A stretch of 48,289 bases of DNA, taken from the NCBI GenBank assembly GCA_017993775.1, contig JAGOMA010000041.1, positions 1-48,289 on the forward strand, in the 5' to 3' direction. Origin of the DNA: Chloroflexota bacterium (GTDB lineage Bacteria > Chloroflexota > Anaerolineae > Promineifilales > Promineifilaceae). Below the pieces are notes generated by a model. That model worked only from the letters and a program-made list of their open reading frames with translations. It searched no databases and was not told the origin of the DNA. Both the position numbers and the translations under genes were made by a program. Below, piece by piece: positions 25,016-34,568 of the stretch (position 1 is the stretch's first letter; each line of letters begins with the position of its first letter).

Positions 25016-25052
25016 CACATCTTTCTCCGCCGGGAAAACAGAATCGCTCGGA

Positions 25053-28000
25053 TTATTGGCGTTGTTCACGGCCGTTCGCTCTTGGTTCGGTTTCTGTTTT
25101 TAGTTCCACAACTGCTTTGTTTACTCGAAGCGCTTTGCCTAACTCGGCCACGGCCGTTTGCATGGCGCTTTGAATGGTCGGGGCGCTTTGTATCTTCTGA
25201 TTGATTGTATTGAGTAACGCTTCTCGCTCGGCACGACGCTGGGTTTCTGTGTAAAGACGGGCGTTTTCCAGGGCAACCGCAATGTGGTTGGCGATCCCGG
25301 TTAGCAATACCAGGTCATGATCGCTATATGCCGCTCGCTCATAGCTCTGTACCGACAGCGCGCCGATGGCTTGTTGGCCCAGAAATAGAGGCACAAAAAT
25401 CAACGAGGCAGAAACTTTACCAGGGGCGCCCAACCGATGTTCGGCCGAATTTTTTAATTCGGCCAGACGCAGGGCAATTTCTTCTTCTGTTCTGTTGATC
25501 AGCCGTGGTTGGCCGGTTTGCACCACTTGCAGCCACGGATTATCTGCTGCCGGTCGGCCGGCAGGCGGCTGGTAACGGTGTCCGCCGTCATACACCAGGG
25601 GGTAGCTGAGGAAGTTTGTGCGTGGGTCGTAGCTGGCGACGATGAAGGCGTCGGCTACCACTGCGCGTTGTACCTGTTTGAAGATGGTTTCCAGCAGGTC
25701 TGCTGGCTCCAACAATTGGGAGACCGACTGGGCTACCTCGTTAATGACGGCCAGTTCGCGCGCCTGAATGTCCAGGCGTTGGCGGCCAATTTCGGTCTCT
25801 TCAAACAAACGGGCGCGTTCCAGCGCTTCTACCACCTGTGCAGAGAAAGCCATGAGCAAGGCTTCTTGCTCGTTGCTTAACGATTGGCCCGATTTGCTGC
25901 GAACGCCGATGATGCCAATGGATTCGCCATACAGATTTAGGGGAACGGAAACGGCCGTATGCGTTTCATTAAACGAGATTTCTGTGATCTCTTCCAGCGG
26001 AATAGGCGCGTTTGTCTTAATCTGGTCATTTAAACTGCCAGACGGGATTGGCTGTATGGTTTCATCGGCAAACATAAACCCTTGCACGGGTCTATTCCCG
26101 GTTGTCAGGAATTCCTGCCACCCTTCAAGCGACATAGCCCGCTGCAGCGCATTCATTTGCTCTACGCGCTCTTCCAATTCTCGGGTCAATCGTTCCTGGG
26201 CCAACTGCGCCTGTTTCTGTTCATGAATGTCTTGCACAGAACCAAAAATGGTATGCGGCTGCTGGCTGTCGGCGCCCAAATAATCGAAGCGTACCAGCAT
26301 CGCGCGCGTTTGTTTGTTGGCCAGAATAATACGAATTTCTTTCTCGATGGTATTCATGCGATGGGTAATTAACAACTCCTGAACCGCAGCGGTGAGCATA
26401 TCCTTATCTTCAGGGTGCACAAACTCAGCCAGAAAATCGTGTAGAGATTTTTCATACCCGCCTGCGTTGGCGGCTGACGTGCCCAAAAGCTCGTAAACCG
26501 GATCGTTAAACGTAAATGTGAGGGTTGGGAGATCGATCTGCCAGTTTGCCATTCGTGCAGTGTATAAAGCCTGCTGAAGCTGCGCCTCATTCTGGCGGAG
26601 CGTTTCTTCTACAGACTTCAGATCGGTGATGTCATGCACAAACCCGACGACCCCAATGGAGTTTTGTTGTTCATCTTTAAGCGGGGCTTTAATTGTGCTG
26701 AGTACTCTGGGTTGATTGTCAACCACAGCCGGTTCTTCGGGAATAACCTTCAGCTCACCTTCAGCCATAATTTGGCGATCGTCGGCCCAAAAACCGCGAA
26801 TGCCTTTTTCTGGATTGCCTTTGACTATCTCTTCCGGGAAGCCAATTTCCAGGTCGTTTTTGCCGATAAAGTCGTCGGGTGTCATGTGGAAGGTGTCCGC
26901 GTAGCCCTTATTCACGAGTACATATCGATGCTCGGTGTCTTTGACAAAGATCCAGTCGGGTGTGGAATCGATAATGGTGCGCATCAGAGCTTCGTTTTTC
27001 TGCACGATTTGTTGCGCACGATTTGTGGCGGCGTATTGGCGGGCGTTTTGCAGGGCCACGGCCGTTTGCGCCGCCAAAGTGGTTTTAATTTGCACATCCT
27101 GTGCGGAAAAACGGTCAACGACATCTGCCTGAACGTCTAACACACCCAATACCTGATTGCCCACAATCATGGGTACAGCCATTTCAGATCGGGTTTCAGG
27201 CAGCAGCAGGTTTGCCAAAAAGTTTGGATCAGCCTGGGTGTCGTTAGCGACCACGCCTTTTTTGTCGCGGGCAGCGCGGGCCACCAGAGACGATTCTTGT
27301 GCCAGCGGAATCCTGTGCTTCGCTGTAACCATCTGCCTGCCAACCTCACCGGCGCCAGCGGCCAGCACCAGGTTTGTAGCGGAGTCATCTACCAGATAAA
27401 TCTGGCTGTGGTAGAGATTAAAACGCTCTTTGGTCAGATTGGTCACCGCTTGGAGCAGCTCGGTTTGATCGAGGATGGCGTTTACGGCCGTAGATACCTC
27501 CACCACGGTTTGTAAATCTTGCGCTTGTTTCGTCAGCGCCGCACCCACACGTTTGCGTTCAGAGATGTCGGTTTGGATGGCTAGAAAGCCTACCAGTTTG
27601 CCTTCCGGGGTTACGATGGGGTTGTTGCTGCCGTCGATGGGAATAAGACGGCCGTCTTTCGCTTTATTAATAATTTCACCAGTCACAACTTGTTTGGCCA
27701 ACAAACTGCTCCAGAAAGATTCATACTGGGCTGGCGGAATAACTCCAGATTTTAGAATACGCGGCGTTTGCCCAATGGCTTCTTCCGCAGTGTACCCATA
27801 AATTTTTTCGAAGGCTGGATTTACATAGGTGATTGTGCCATCTAGCTGTGTCAGGAAAACACTGGCGCTCGATTGTTCGATGCCGAATTTAAATAAGGCT
27901 GCTTCTTCTTCAGCTTCCTGAAGTTCATTAAACAACCGGGCATTTTGCAGCCCAATGGCAACCTGGCTGGCAATGGACTCCAATAACTCCACGCTTTCCT

Positions 28001-29588
28001 CGGTCAGGCTGCCCTCCATGTTTTGCTGTACATCCAAGACACCCAATACCCTATCGCCGATGGCAATCGGAACAGCAATTTCGGCGCGTGTATCGGGAAG
28101 AAGCGCGTTGGGCAGCCAGCCCGGTTCCTGAGTTACATTCGGAACCAGCACAGAGCTGTTATGAGTAGCAGATCGGCCAACCAACCCTTTATTCACTTCA
28201 ATTTTATGTCCTTGGGCCAGCATGGCCTGACCTGCGTCACCGGTGCCGCCGGCCATCACCAGCCAACGGCCTTCTTTATCTAGCAAGTAAATGTGAACAT
28301 GGTAGTAGTTGAAAGCGCTTTTAATCTGCGTTGCCACTTCTTGAACCAGGTGTTCCGTGTCGAGGATTGTTGACAGGTTGCGGCTGACCCGGTTGCTGGT
28401 TTCCAATGCACGGGTGCGTTCCTGAATAACTTGCTCTTGACGTCTGAGGGTGGATTGCAGCTCGTCGGCTACTGTGTTGTAGGTTTGGCCGAGGAGGCCA
28501 AATTCGTTGTTTGGCAGGTGGGTGACGCGAGCGGAAAGGTCACCGGAGGACCATTTTTCGGCTGTTTCGTTGAGTTGGGTTAACGGCCGTAACACCATCC
28601 CATTAATAATCAACGCAACCAACACAAAACTCACCAGCGCAAATACGCCGGTCTTGGCGATAGAGCTAAACACATTCGTCCGCAAGGCGGCCAAATCTGC
28701 CTGCCGCGACGTAACGATCTCTAAAACGCCAATAATCCGGTCACCAACCGCCAACAAAGGCGAAACCAGCACACTCAGTTCTTCTCCATTTGCCGTGACA
28801 AAAACAGTTTGGGGGTTCCCTGTGTTCAAAACCTGCTCATACGTGGCCGCCGGGATGGGCAACGGGGTCGTTTGGGTTCCGGCGTAAAAAAACAATTCCG
28901 AGATGGGCGGGGCTGGTACACCCTCTAATGGCTTGAGTCCGGCCGGCGCCGCTGCCTCATGAGACACCCACATACGAAAATCAGCGCCATATCGTTCTTT
29001 CAAGCTGTCGATAAACGGTTCATCATAATCCAGGCCAACCTCAACCAGGCCGATAAATTCTTCGGCTTTAAACATGGGGGTTACACTGCGCACTCCCAGG
29101 CGGTTAGGACCAATCTCCACGCCGCTGACGGTTTGCACATTTTCTAGCGCCGCTGCGGCCGTGCGGCGATAGGTGATATCGTCGCCAAATTGGGCGGGGT
29201 TGTGTACGCGCACAAATACTGTGCCATCCAAATTTTCTATGTAGAGGTGGACGATGTCGTAATCGGTTTTTAAGGTGTTAAAGAGCGGCGTGAGCAGCGC
29301 CAACAAGCCATCACGATCTTGCGCCAGATAAAAGTCTCGCACGTCGGCGCGGTCGGCAATGCTGATGGAGAGCGTTTCCGCAGATTTTTGGCGTAGATTG
29401 ATTTCATTGTTGTATAGGGTATAAAGCTCAGCCAAACCTTGCTTTTCCTCTTGTTCCAAAATTTCGACAGACCGGTTGGCGTTGACCCAGGCCTGAGCAA
29501 CAATGAGGATTAGGAAGATGGCAAACAGGGCCAGCAGGAGCCTGAAAGTGACCCCGGTGTAGTGACGCTGTCGTTGTCCTGTGTGCAT
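25053..29588 (-). CDS. Membrane dCache-HAMP-GAF/PAS sensor without output domain (1511 aa)
   Basis: The largest protein of the window. A membrane helix (about 13-33), an extracellular double-Cache-like domain (35-305) with VSGVEIGPNRLGVRSVTPMF, a second helix (308-337), HAMP (338-390), then an S-helix with QERTRALE. After that come GAF, PAS (GQTPRILKSGVIPPAQYESF, nearly the same as in the previous sensor), GAF, PAS, PAS, EGW unit (SLEGWQEFL), GAF and the shared tail (REALLNTINQKIQSA...AELGKALR). No kinase, cyclase or chemotaxis module follows. AGGAG lies 7 nt before the ATG. The Cache domain would read an extracellular small molecule; its GLEIG/GVEIG motif is shared with the sensor at 41892, suggesting a similar ligand fold. 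Confidence 0.9.
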   Translation of the reverse strand: MHTGQRQRHYTGVTFRLLLALFAIFLILIVAQAWVNANRSVEILEQEEKQGLAELYTLYNNEINLRQKSAETLSISIADRADVRDFYLAQDRDGLLALLTPLFNTLKTDYDIVHLYIENLDGTVFVRVHNPAQFGDDITYRRTAAAALENVQTVSGVEIGPNRLGVRSVTPMFKAEEFIGLVEVGLDYDEPFIDSLKERYGADFRMWVSHEAAAPAGLKPLEGVPAPPISELFFYAGTQTTPLPIPAATYEQVLNTGNPQTVFVTANGEELSVLVSPLLAVGDRIIGVLEIVTSRQADLAALRTNVFSSIAKTGVFALVSFVLVALIINGMVLRPLTQLNETAEKWSSGDLSARVTHLPNNEFGLLGQTYNTVADELQSTLRRQEQVIQERTRALETSNRVSRNLSTILDTEHLVQEVATQIKSAFNYYHVHIYLLDKEGRWLVMAGGTGDAGQAMLAQGHKIEVNKGLVGRSATHNSSVLVPNVTQEPGWLPNALLPDTRAEIAVPIAIGDRVLGVLDVQQNMEGSLTEESVELLESIASQVAIGLQNARLFNELQEAEEEAALFKFGIEQSSASVFLTQLDGTITYVNPAFEKIYGYTAEEAIGQTPRILKSGVIPPAQYESFWSSLLAKQVVTGEIINKAKDGRLIPIDGSNNPIVTPEGKLVGFLAIQTDISERKRVGAALTKQAQDLQTVVEVSTAVNAILDQTELLQAVTNLTKERFNLYHSQIYLVDDSATNLVLAAGAGEVGRQMVTAKHRIPLAQESSLVARAARDKKGVVANDTQADPNFLANLLLPETRSEMAVPMIVGNQVLGVLDVQADVVDRFSAQDVQIKTTLAAQTAVALQNARQYAATNRAQQIVQKNEALMRTIIDSTPDWIFVKDTEHRYVLVNKGYADTFHMTPDDFIGKNDLEIGFPEEIVKGNPEKGIRGFWADDRQIMAEGELKVIPEEPAVVDNQPRVLSTIKAPLKDEQQNSIGVVGFVHDITDLKSVEETLRQNEAQLQQALYTARMANWQIDLPTLTFTFNDPVYELLGTSAANAGGYEKSLHDFLAEFVHPEDKDMLTAAVQELLITHRMNTIEKEIRIILANKQTRAMLVRFDYLGADSQQPHTIFGSVQDIHEQKQAQLAQERLTRELEERVEQMNALQRAMSLEGWQEFLTTGNRPVQGFMFADETIQPIPSGSLNDQIKTNAPIPLEEITEISFNETHTAVSVPLNLYGESIGIIGVRSKSGQSLSNEQEALLMAFSAQVVEALERARLFEETEIGRQRLDIQARELAVINEVAQSVSQLLEPADLLETIFKQVQRAVVADAFIVASYDPRTNFLSYPLVYDGGHRYQPPAGRPAADNPWLQVVQTGQPRLINRTEEEIALRLAELKNSAEHRLGAPGKVSASLIFVPLFLGQQAIGALSVQSYERAAYSDHDLVLLTGIANHIAVALENARLYTETQRRAEREALLNTINQKIQSAPTIQSAMQTAVAELGKALRVNKAVVELKTETEPRANGREQRQ

Positions 29589-29634
29589 AACGTTCTCCTA
29601 AGTCTGTTTTTAGCAGTCGTGTGCTGCCGATAAG

Positions 29635-32600
29635 TTATGATGTTTGCCCGCCATTTTCTGCTGTTTTAGCGGATTTGTTGGCGGGAGTTTTAAGATAGAC
29701 AAATGTTTCTAAGCCCAGCGCGCGCCCGATTTCGCGGGTAGCGGTGCGTAAGACGGTTTCGGTGTCGATGGCTGTGTAAACCTGATCAGACACTTTGCGT
29801 AGGAGTTGTTCGCGTTGGGCGCGCTGCTGCGCTTCTTCATAGAGGCGCTGCGTCTGGGCGACAACGGCCGACTGCCCGGTGAGGCTGAGGATCTGGCGAA
29901 TGGCGGTTTCGCTGGGATGTTGAATGGTTTTAGATATGCCCATGACAAAGCCGATCCACAAGTCGCCGGCTACCAGGGGCAGGGCGATGATGGTTTTTAT
30001 GTTGCGTATGTTGGCAAAGAGGTGACGGGTTGCGTCGTCGAGACGGGGGTCTTCGGTGATATTGGTGCTGACAAACGGCCGTTCCCGAGTGAGATATTGC
30101 AGAACAGGATAGGATTCGGTGGGATAGGCGGTATTGATGTCAATTTCCGGCGGGGTGCCGTCTTTGTGCCAGATGGCGCTGATCGTAACCGATTGCGGCA
30201 TGTCAGTCTGCCAGGCTTTGTCGAAGAAAACCAGGCTGGCGCTGTCCAGGTTTCTTAATTCTGTGCCTTGCACCAGCGCCTGCAAAATTTCGCTTGGCGT
30301 GGTGGCGCGAACGAGGTGTTCACTGCTGGAGAACAACGCTTCTGTCTGGCTGCGGGCCGTTTCTGTGGCTTCCAGCAGGCGCGCTCTTTCTAGCGCTTCT
30401 GCCACCTGGAGCGAAATCGCCTGGAGGAAAGCCTGGTTTTCGGCAGAAAGCGGTTTGTTGCCAGACGGCCGTACCCCCAACGAACCGACGGTAACGCCGC
30501 GGACTTGCAAGGGATAGGCAACGGCCGTTTCTAATTCAACGCCCTCTTTTTCCAGCGCATCCGCCAGCGGCTGCAAGGCATCCTGGTTGGCGCGATACCC
30601 GCTGGCCAGCCGCGTGTTCGCCAGAAAATCTCCCCAACCTTCACGCGCCATAATTTGCTGCAAGGCGTTTAACTCTTGCAAGGCGGTTTGTGTTTCATCA
30701 TACTGGATGGCGTTTTGCAAGGCCACCGCAATTTGGGCGCCAAGCGTGGCCAGAATGGTGATATCGTCGGTCGTGAAGCGGTTTTCCACCGATGAGAGGA
30801 CGTCTAAAACCCCCAGCACCTGATCGCCAATGAGCAGCGGCACGATCACTTCGGCGCGAGTCTCGGGCAACGAGGCAATGAGGCTGGGGCCAGATTCGCG
30901 GTGCGTATGGTTGATCAGGATAGGTTGCCTGGTGCGCACCACCTGGATGATCGGCGAACGTGATTTTGCCAGCGGCATGCGTCGTTCCTGGTCTGAAATT
31001 TGCGGTCCAAGTTCACCAGATCGAGCCGCCAGGCTTAATTCTTCTCTGAGCGGATCGTAGAGGTAAATTTGCACGTGGTAAAGACCAAAGCGCGTTTGGG
31101 TTAGATTGGCCGATTCCTGAAGTAATTGTTGTTTGTCGAGAATGGCGGCAACGGCTGTACTCACTTCGGCCACCGTCTGCAAATCGCCGGCGTTGTTCTG
31201 AATACGCTCCAGCAGCCACTGCGTTTCAATATAGTTGCTCACGCGTCGGCCAATATCGCCAATCAGTGCGCTTTCTTCGTTCAGGAAACTGAGTTGTTCC
31301 GTGTAGGCAATATAAATGCGCCCAACCTGTTCATTGCCAATGCGAATGCCCTCTACCATCTGGCACGGCAAGTCCACAGCCTCTGGCATGCCATAAACAT
31401 TCCCCTGCAGCAGGATGGCCGCCTGGCATAATTCCGGATACTGCATGCCATGGGGTATATGTTCGGTTACAAAACGCAAAAAGTCGGGAATTGCCAACTG
31501 CGCTTCGGTTACGCGGCCAAGTTCGTTCAGCAAATTCAGCTCTTTAACCCGCTCACGCAGCATCAAATCCGCTTGTTTCCCTTCAGTAATATCTTCAGAA
31601 ATGCCCATCAAAAATTGCGGATTTCCCTCAGAATCAAGAATAGGCACTTTGATAGTGTGCAGCAAGCGGATTCCTTTATCGGCCGTGCTGATTGGCTCTT
31701 CGGGAATATCTACGGGTAGGCCGTTCTTGAGAACGGCGCGGTCATTGGCGCTAACGGCTTCGGCTTCGGCGGTGGGGAAGAGGTCGTAATCTGTTTTACC
31801 AATGAATGTTTCGGCGGGCCTGCCCACAAGTTTTGCGCCCGCTTTGTTCCAGCGGATGTAGCGCAGGGTTTCTGCTTCCTTCACAGACAACATCAGCGGC
31901 AGATTTTCGACCACTGAGTCGAGGAAGTTGGTGTTGTCAGCGATGCGCCGCGCATTTTCTTGGAGTTCGTTGGTCAGTTTGTCTTGTTGGCTGAAAAGGG
32001 CGGCGTTTTCAATGGAGACGGCCAACTGGCCGGCAAGGGCCTCAAAGGCGGGCAAGCTGTCTTCGGAAAAGGCGTTGGGGATGGCGCTTTGCATGTCCAA
32101 TACGCCTACGACTTCTTCTTTGACGAGCAGGGGGATGGCTGCTTCTGACCGCGTTTCTGGTAAGAGCGGATTGGGTCGGAAGGTGTCGGAAACGGCCGTG
32201 TCGGAAATAATCACAGGCCGTTTCTCACTGGCCGCCATCCCATTGATGGAAGTTAAGCCGATAGGCAGTTGATGTTTTCGGTTAAGCATTTCCTCCCCGG
32301 CCAGACCGGTGCCTGCCTGAAGCCTGAGCAATTGCTGCTCGTTATCCGCCAGATAGATTTGGACGTGGTAGAGATTAAACCGATGACGAATATTTTCAGC
32401 CGCTTGCGTCAACAAGATGTCCAGGTCTCTAATTTCAGAAATGGTGCGACCGACTTCGGCCGATAACTCCAAATCCCGGGTGCGTTCCTGGACACGATTT
32501 TCCAGGTCTTTTTCATAGGTATGGATTTCCTCGATCATCTGTTGGAAATCCTTGGTTAAAAGGCCGATTTCATCATTCCGTTGGGCAATTGAGGAAAGTT

Positions 32601-33252
32601 GTTTGCTCAGGGTTACGGTTTCTTCCATCGGCCCTGTTCGGTTGATGACTTTTTGCGCAAATGCGGTCAGTTCGATCAGCGGTTGTGAAACGCGGCTGGA
32701 TTGCACATAGGCCACTATCACGCTGAATACGAGAACCAGACCGATTAACAAGAGTTGGTTGATAATGGCGGACTGGATAGAGGCGCGAATAATCGCCAGG
32801 TCCATGCCTACGTGGGCAAATCCGGCTACGCCTGCCAAAATGGGGGCTGTAACATCCAGATAATCGCCCTGGCCGGGGATGGTAATGTTGCGCACGAGGG
32901 TTTTGTTTTTATCACCGACGGCGATTTTGATGATTTCGGTCGGAACGGCCGGGACAAAGGTATGGGCGATAAACGTGTTTTGCTCGTTGACGACAAAGAC
33001 GTAGGCGACGCCATTTTGGGGGTCTAGAAATTGGTCGATGGTTGATTGGATGGTGGAGGCGTCACGATTGAGTACCAATTCGACGTTGGAATTGGCGATG
33101 CTGTTGACGATGGATGTCCCCCGGTTAATAAATTCCCGGTTGAGGTTTGTCCATAAACTGACACTGAAAAAAGCGCCCGTGACAACCGCCAGGACGACGA
33201 AGAGGATAATTTCTCGGATGAGGTTGGCCTGGAACAGCTTCGATGTTCTCAT
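29635..33252 (-). CDS. Membrane Cache-HAMP-GAF/PAS sensor without output domain (1205 aa)
   Basis: A membrane helix near the N-terminus (about 13-35), a small extracellular single-Cache-like domain (40-165), a second helix (165-188), HAMP, an S-helix (LENRVQERTRDLEL), GAF, PAS (FIGKTDYDLFP), a divergent GAF-like region, GAF, EGW unit (AREGWGDFL), GAF, and the shared tail (REQLLRKVSDQVYTA...EIGRALGLE). No output domain. The ATG at 33252 overlaps the stop of the binding-protein gene as ATGA; a GTG at 33261 is also in frame. That overlap couples it to the LivJ-like lipoprotein, which may present ligand to it. Confidence 0.9.
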   Translation of the reverse strand: MRTSKLFQANLIREIILFVVLAVVTGAFFSVSLWTNLNREFINRGTSIVNSIANSNVELVLNRDASTIQSTIDQFLDPQNGVAYVFVVNEQNTFIAHTFVPAVPTEIIKIAVGDKNKTLVRNITIPGQGDYLDVTAPILAGVAGFAHVGMDLAIIRASIQSAIINQLLLIGLVLVFSVIVAYVQSSRVSQPLIELTAFAQKVINRTGPMEETVTLSKQLSSIAQRNDEIGLLTKDFQQMIEEIHTYEKDLENRVQERTRDLELSAEVGRTISEIRDLDILLTQAAENIRHRFNLYHVQIYLADNEQQLLRLQAGTGLAGEEMLNRKHQLPIGLTSINGMAASEKRPVIISDTAVSDTFRPNPLLPETRSEAAIPLLVKEEVVGVLDMQSAIPNAFSEDSLPAFEALAGQLAVSIENAALFSQQDKLTNELQENARRIADNTNFLDSVVENLPLMLSVKEAETLRYIRWNKAGAKLVGRPAETFIGKTDYDLFPTAEAEAVSANDRAVLKNGLPVDIPEEPISTADKGIRLLHTIKVPILDSEGNPQFLMGISEDITEGKQADLMLRERVKELNLLNELGRVTEAQLAIPDFLRFVTEHIPHGMQYPELCQAAILLQGNVYGMPEAVDLPCQMVEGIRIGNEQVGRIYIAYTEQLSFLNEESALIGDIGRRVSNYIETQWLLERIQNNAGDLQTVAEVSTAVAAILDKQQLLQESANLTQTRFGLYHVQIYLYDPLREELSLAARSGELGPQISDQERRMPLAKSRSPIIQVVRTRQPILINHTHRESGPSLIASLPETRAEVIVPLLIGDQVLGVLDVLSSVENRFTTDDITILATLGAQIAVALQNAIQYDETQTALQELNALQQIMAREGWGDFLANTRLASGYRANQDALQPLADALEKEGVELETAVAYPLQVRGVTVGSLGVRPSGNKPLSAENQAFLQAISLQVAEALERARLLEATETARSQTEALFSSSEHLVRATTPSEILQALVQGTELRNLDSASLVFFDKAWQTDMPQSVTISAIWHKDGTPPEIDINTAYPTESYPVLQYLTRERPFVSTNITEDPRLDDATRHLFANIRNIKTIIALPLVAGDLWIGFVMGISKTIQHPSETAIRQILSLTGQSAVVAQTQRLYEEAQQRAQREQLLRKVSDQVYTAIDTETVLRTATREIGRALGLETFVYLKTPANKSAKTAENGGQTS

Positions 33253-34568
33253 TTTTTCCACTCTTCCCAGCTTGTCAGGGGGACAAATTTGCCGTTTTGC
33301 AGCACAGTGTAATAAACGGTGTCCAGGCCCTGGTGTTTGTTTTCGGCGTAGGAGACAGTTGTGTTGATGCCCAGATTCAGGTTGTTCATGGCGTTTAGTA
33401 CGTCGTCGATATTCTCGCGTCGTGGTTGTTCGCCTAATCGGTTTAATAACTCGACCAGTATTTTGGCGTTGAGGAAGCCTTCGAAGCTGACAAAGCTGTA
33501 GGGCAGCGGGGTGTAGCTGGCCTGAACGGTTTCATTGGGAAACTGCGGGTTGTATTTGTCCAGGAGGGCGCGGTATTCGCGCACTGCCGTTAGCGTTGTA
33601 TCTTCATAACTGGGGACAACCTGGGAATTGATGAGGTTGGCGGTGTAATCACGGCCGTTTTCACTGCCGGCCTGCTGCAAATAGGCCAGCAAATTTTCGC
33701 TGCCGACAAATGAGACATTGGCGATGGGCACATCCAAACCGGAATCTCGAGCGTCTCGTATAAATCCGGCCGCAGCCTCATAAGAGCCAATAATGATAAT
33801 GGCATCCGGATTTGCAGCTCGTAAAATATTAACCTGGGGCTGAAAACTCTCGGAAAAATCGGCGTTTCGCCGATAAGTGGCCTCGGCCACAATATCTGTG
33901 CCATAGCCGTTGAGCGTGCGCCTGACGCCATCCCATCCACTGCGACCATACGCATCCGCCTGATAAAGCACGGCAATGCGCCGGCGGTTGATGTTGAGGA
34001 AGTTTTGCACCAGTCCGGCCGTTTCTTCCAGATAGGAAGCGCGCAGGTTAAAGACATATTCACCAAATGGCGGCTGCCGTTGTGGTTCGGCGCCGGAAAA
34101 CGGGAACAGCATAACCATCGACCGATCTTTATAAAGTTTGAGCAGGGGGAGTACGCGGGTAACTGTGGGCGTGCCCACATAATTAAACAGCAGGAAGACG
34201 TTGTCGTTTTCTATCAAAGAAATGGTGTTGTTGATGGCGGGGTTGGGGTTGTAACCATCATCATACACACGCAGGGAAATGCGACGGCCGTTTACACCCC
34301 CGTTGGCATTCACTTCTTCCAGGTAAGCCATCGCGCCGCGGTACAATTCCACACCCAAACCTTGCGATGGTCCGCTAAAAGCTGCCGATACCCCAATTAC
34401 AATTTCGTCGTCAGACACACCTTCCACAGCGCTAGAAGGCGTTCCTATCGGGTCGATCATGGGCGACGTTGGCTCTGGGTTACTCGCCGGCGCAGTTCTG
34501 CTGGTGCAGGCAACCAGGCCAGCAAGCCACAAAATCAGCGCCAGCCTATAACAATATTTTCTCATCAT
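33249..34568 (-). CDS. LivJ/type I periplasmic binding lipoprotein embedded in the sensor operon
   Basis: A 439-aa secreted lipoprotein. The signal peptide ends in LAGLVAC (lipid-bearing Cys21), then a low-complexity spacer, then a type I periplasmic-binding fold of the branched-chain amino-acid/amide class: EIVIGVSAAFSGPSQGLG, LEEVNANGGVNGRRISL, AVLYQADAYGRSGWDG and ANPDAIIIIGSYEAA. No permease or ATPase gene is nearby. Both ends overlap sensor genes by 4 bases (start within the 34565 gene's stop, stop within the 29635 gene's start), so it is made in step with them. It is therefore most likely a ligand receptor for the sensors and not for transport. GGAG lies 7 nt before the ATG. Confidence 0.9.
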   Translation of the reverse strand: MMRKYCYRLALILWLAGLVACTSRTAPASNPEPTSPMIDPIGTPSSAVEGVSDDEIVIGVSAAFSGPSQGLGVELYRGAMAYLEEVNANGGVNGRRISLRVYDDGYNPNPAINNTISLIENDNVFLLFNYVGTPTVTRVLPLLKLYKDRSMVMLFPFSGAEPQRQPPFGEYVFNLRASYLEETAGLVQNFLNINRRRIAVLYQADAYGRSGWDGVRRTLNGYGTDIVAEATYRRNADFSESFQPQVNILRAANPDAIIIIGSYEAAAGFIRDARDSGLDVPIANVSFVGSENLLAYLQQAGSENGRDYTANLINSQVVPSYEDTTLTAVREYRALLDKYNPQFPNETVQASYTPLPYSFVSFEGFLNAKILVELLNRLGEQPRRENIDDVLNAMNNLNLGINTTVSYAENKHQGLDTVYYTVLQNGKFVPLTSWEEWKK

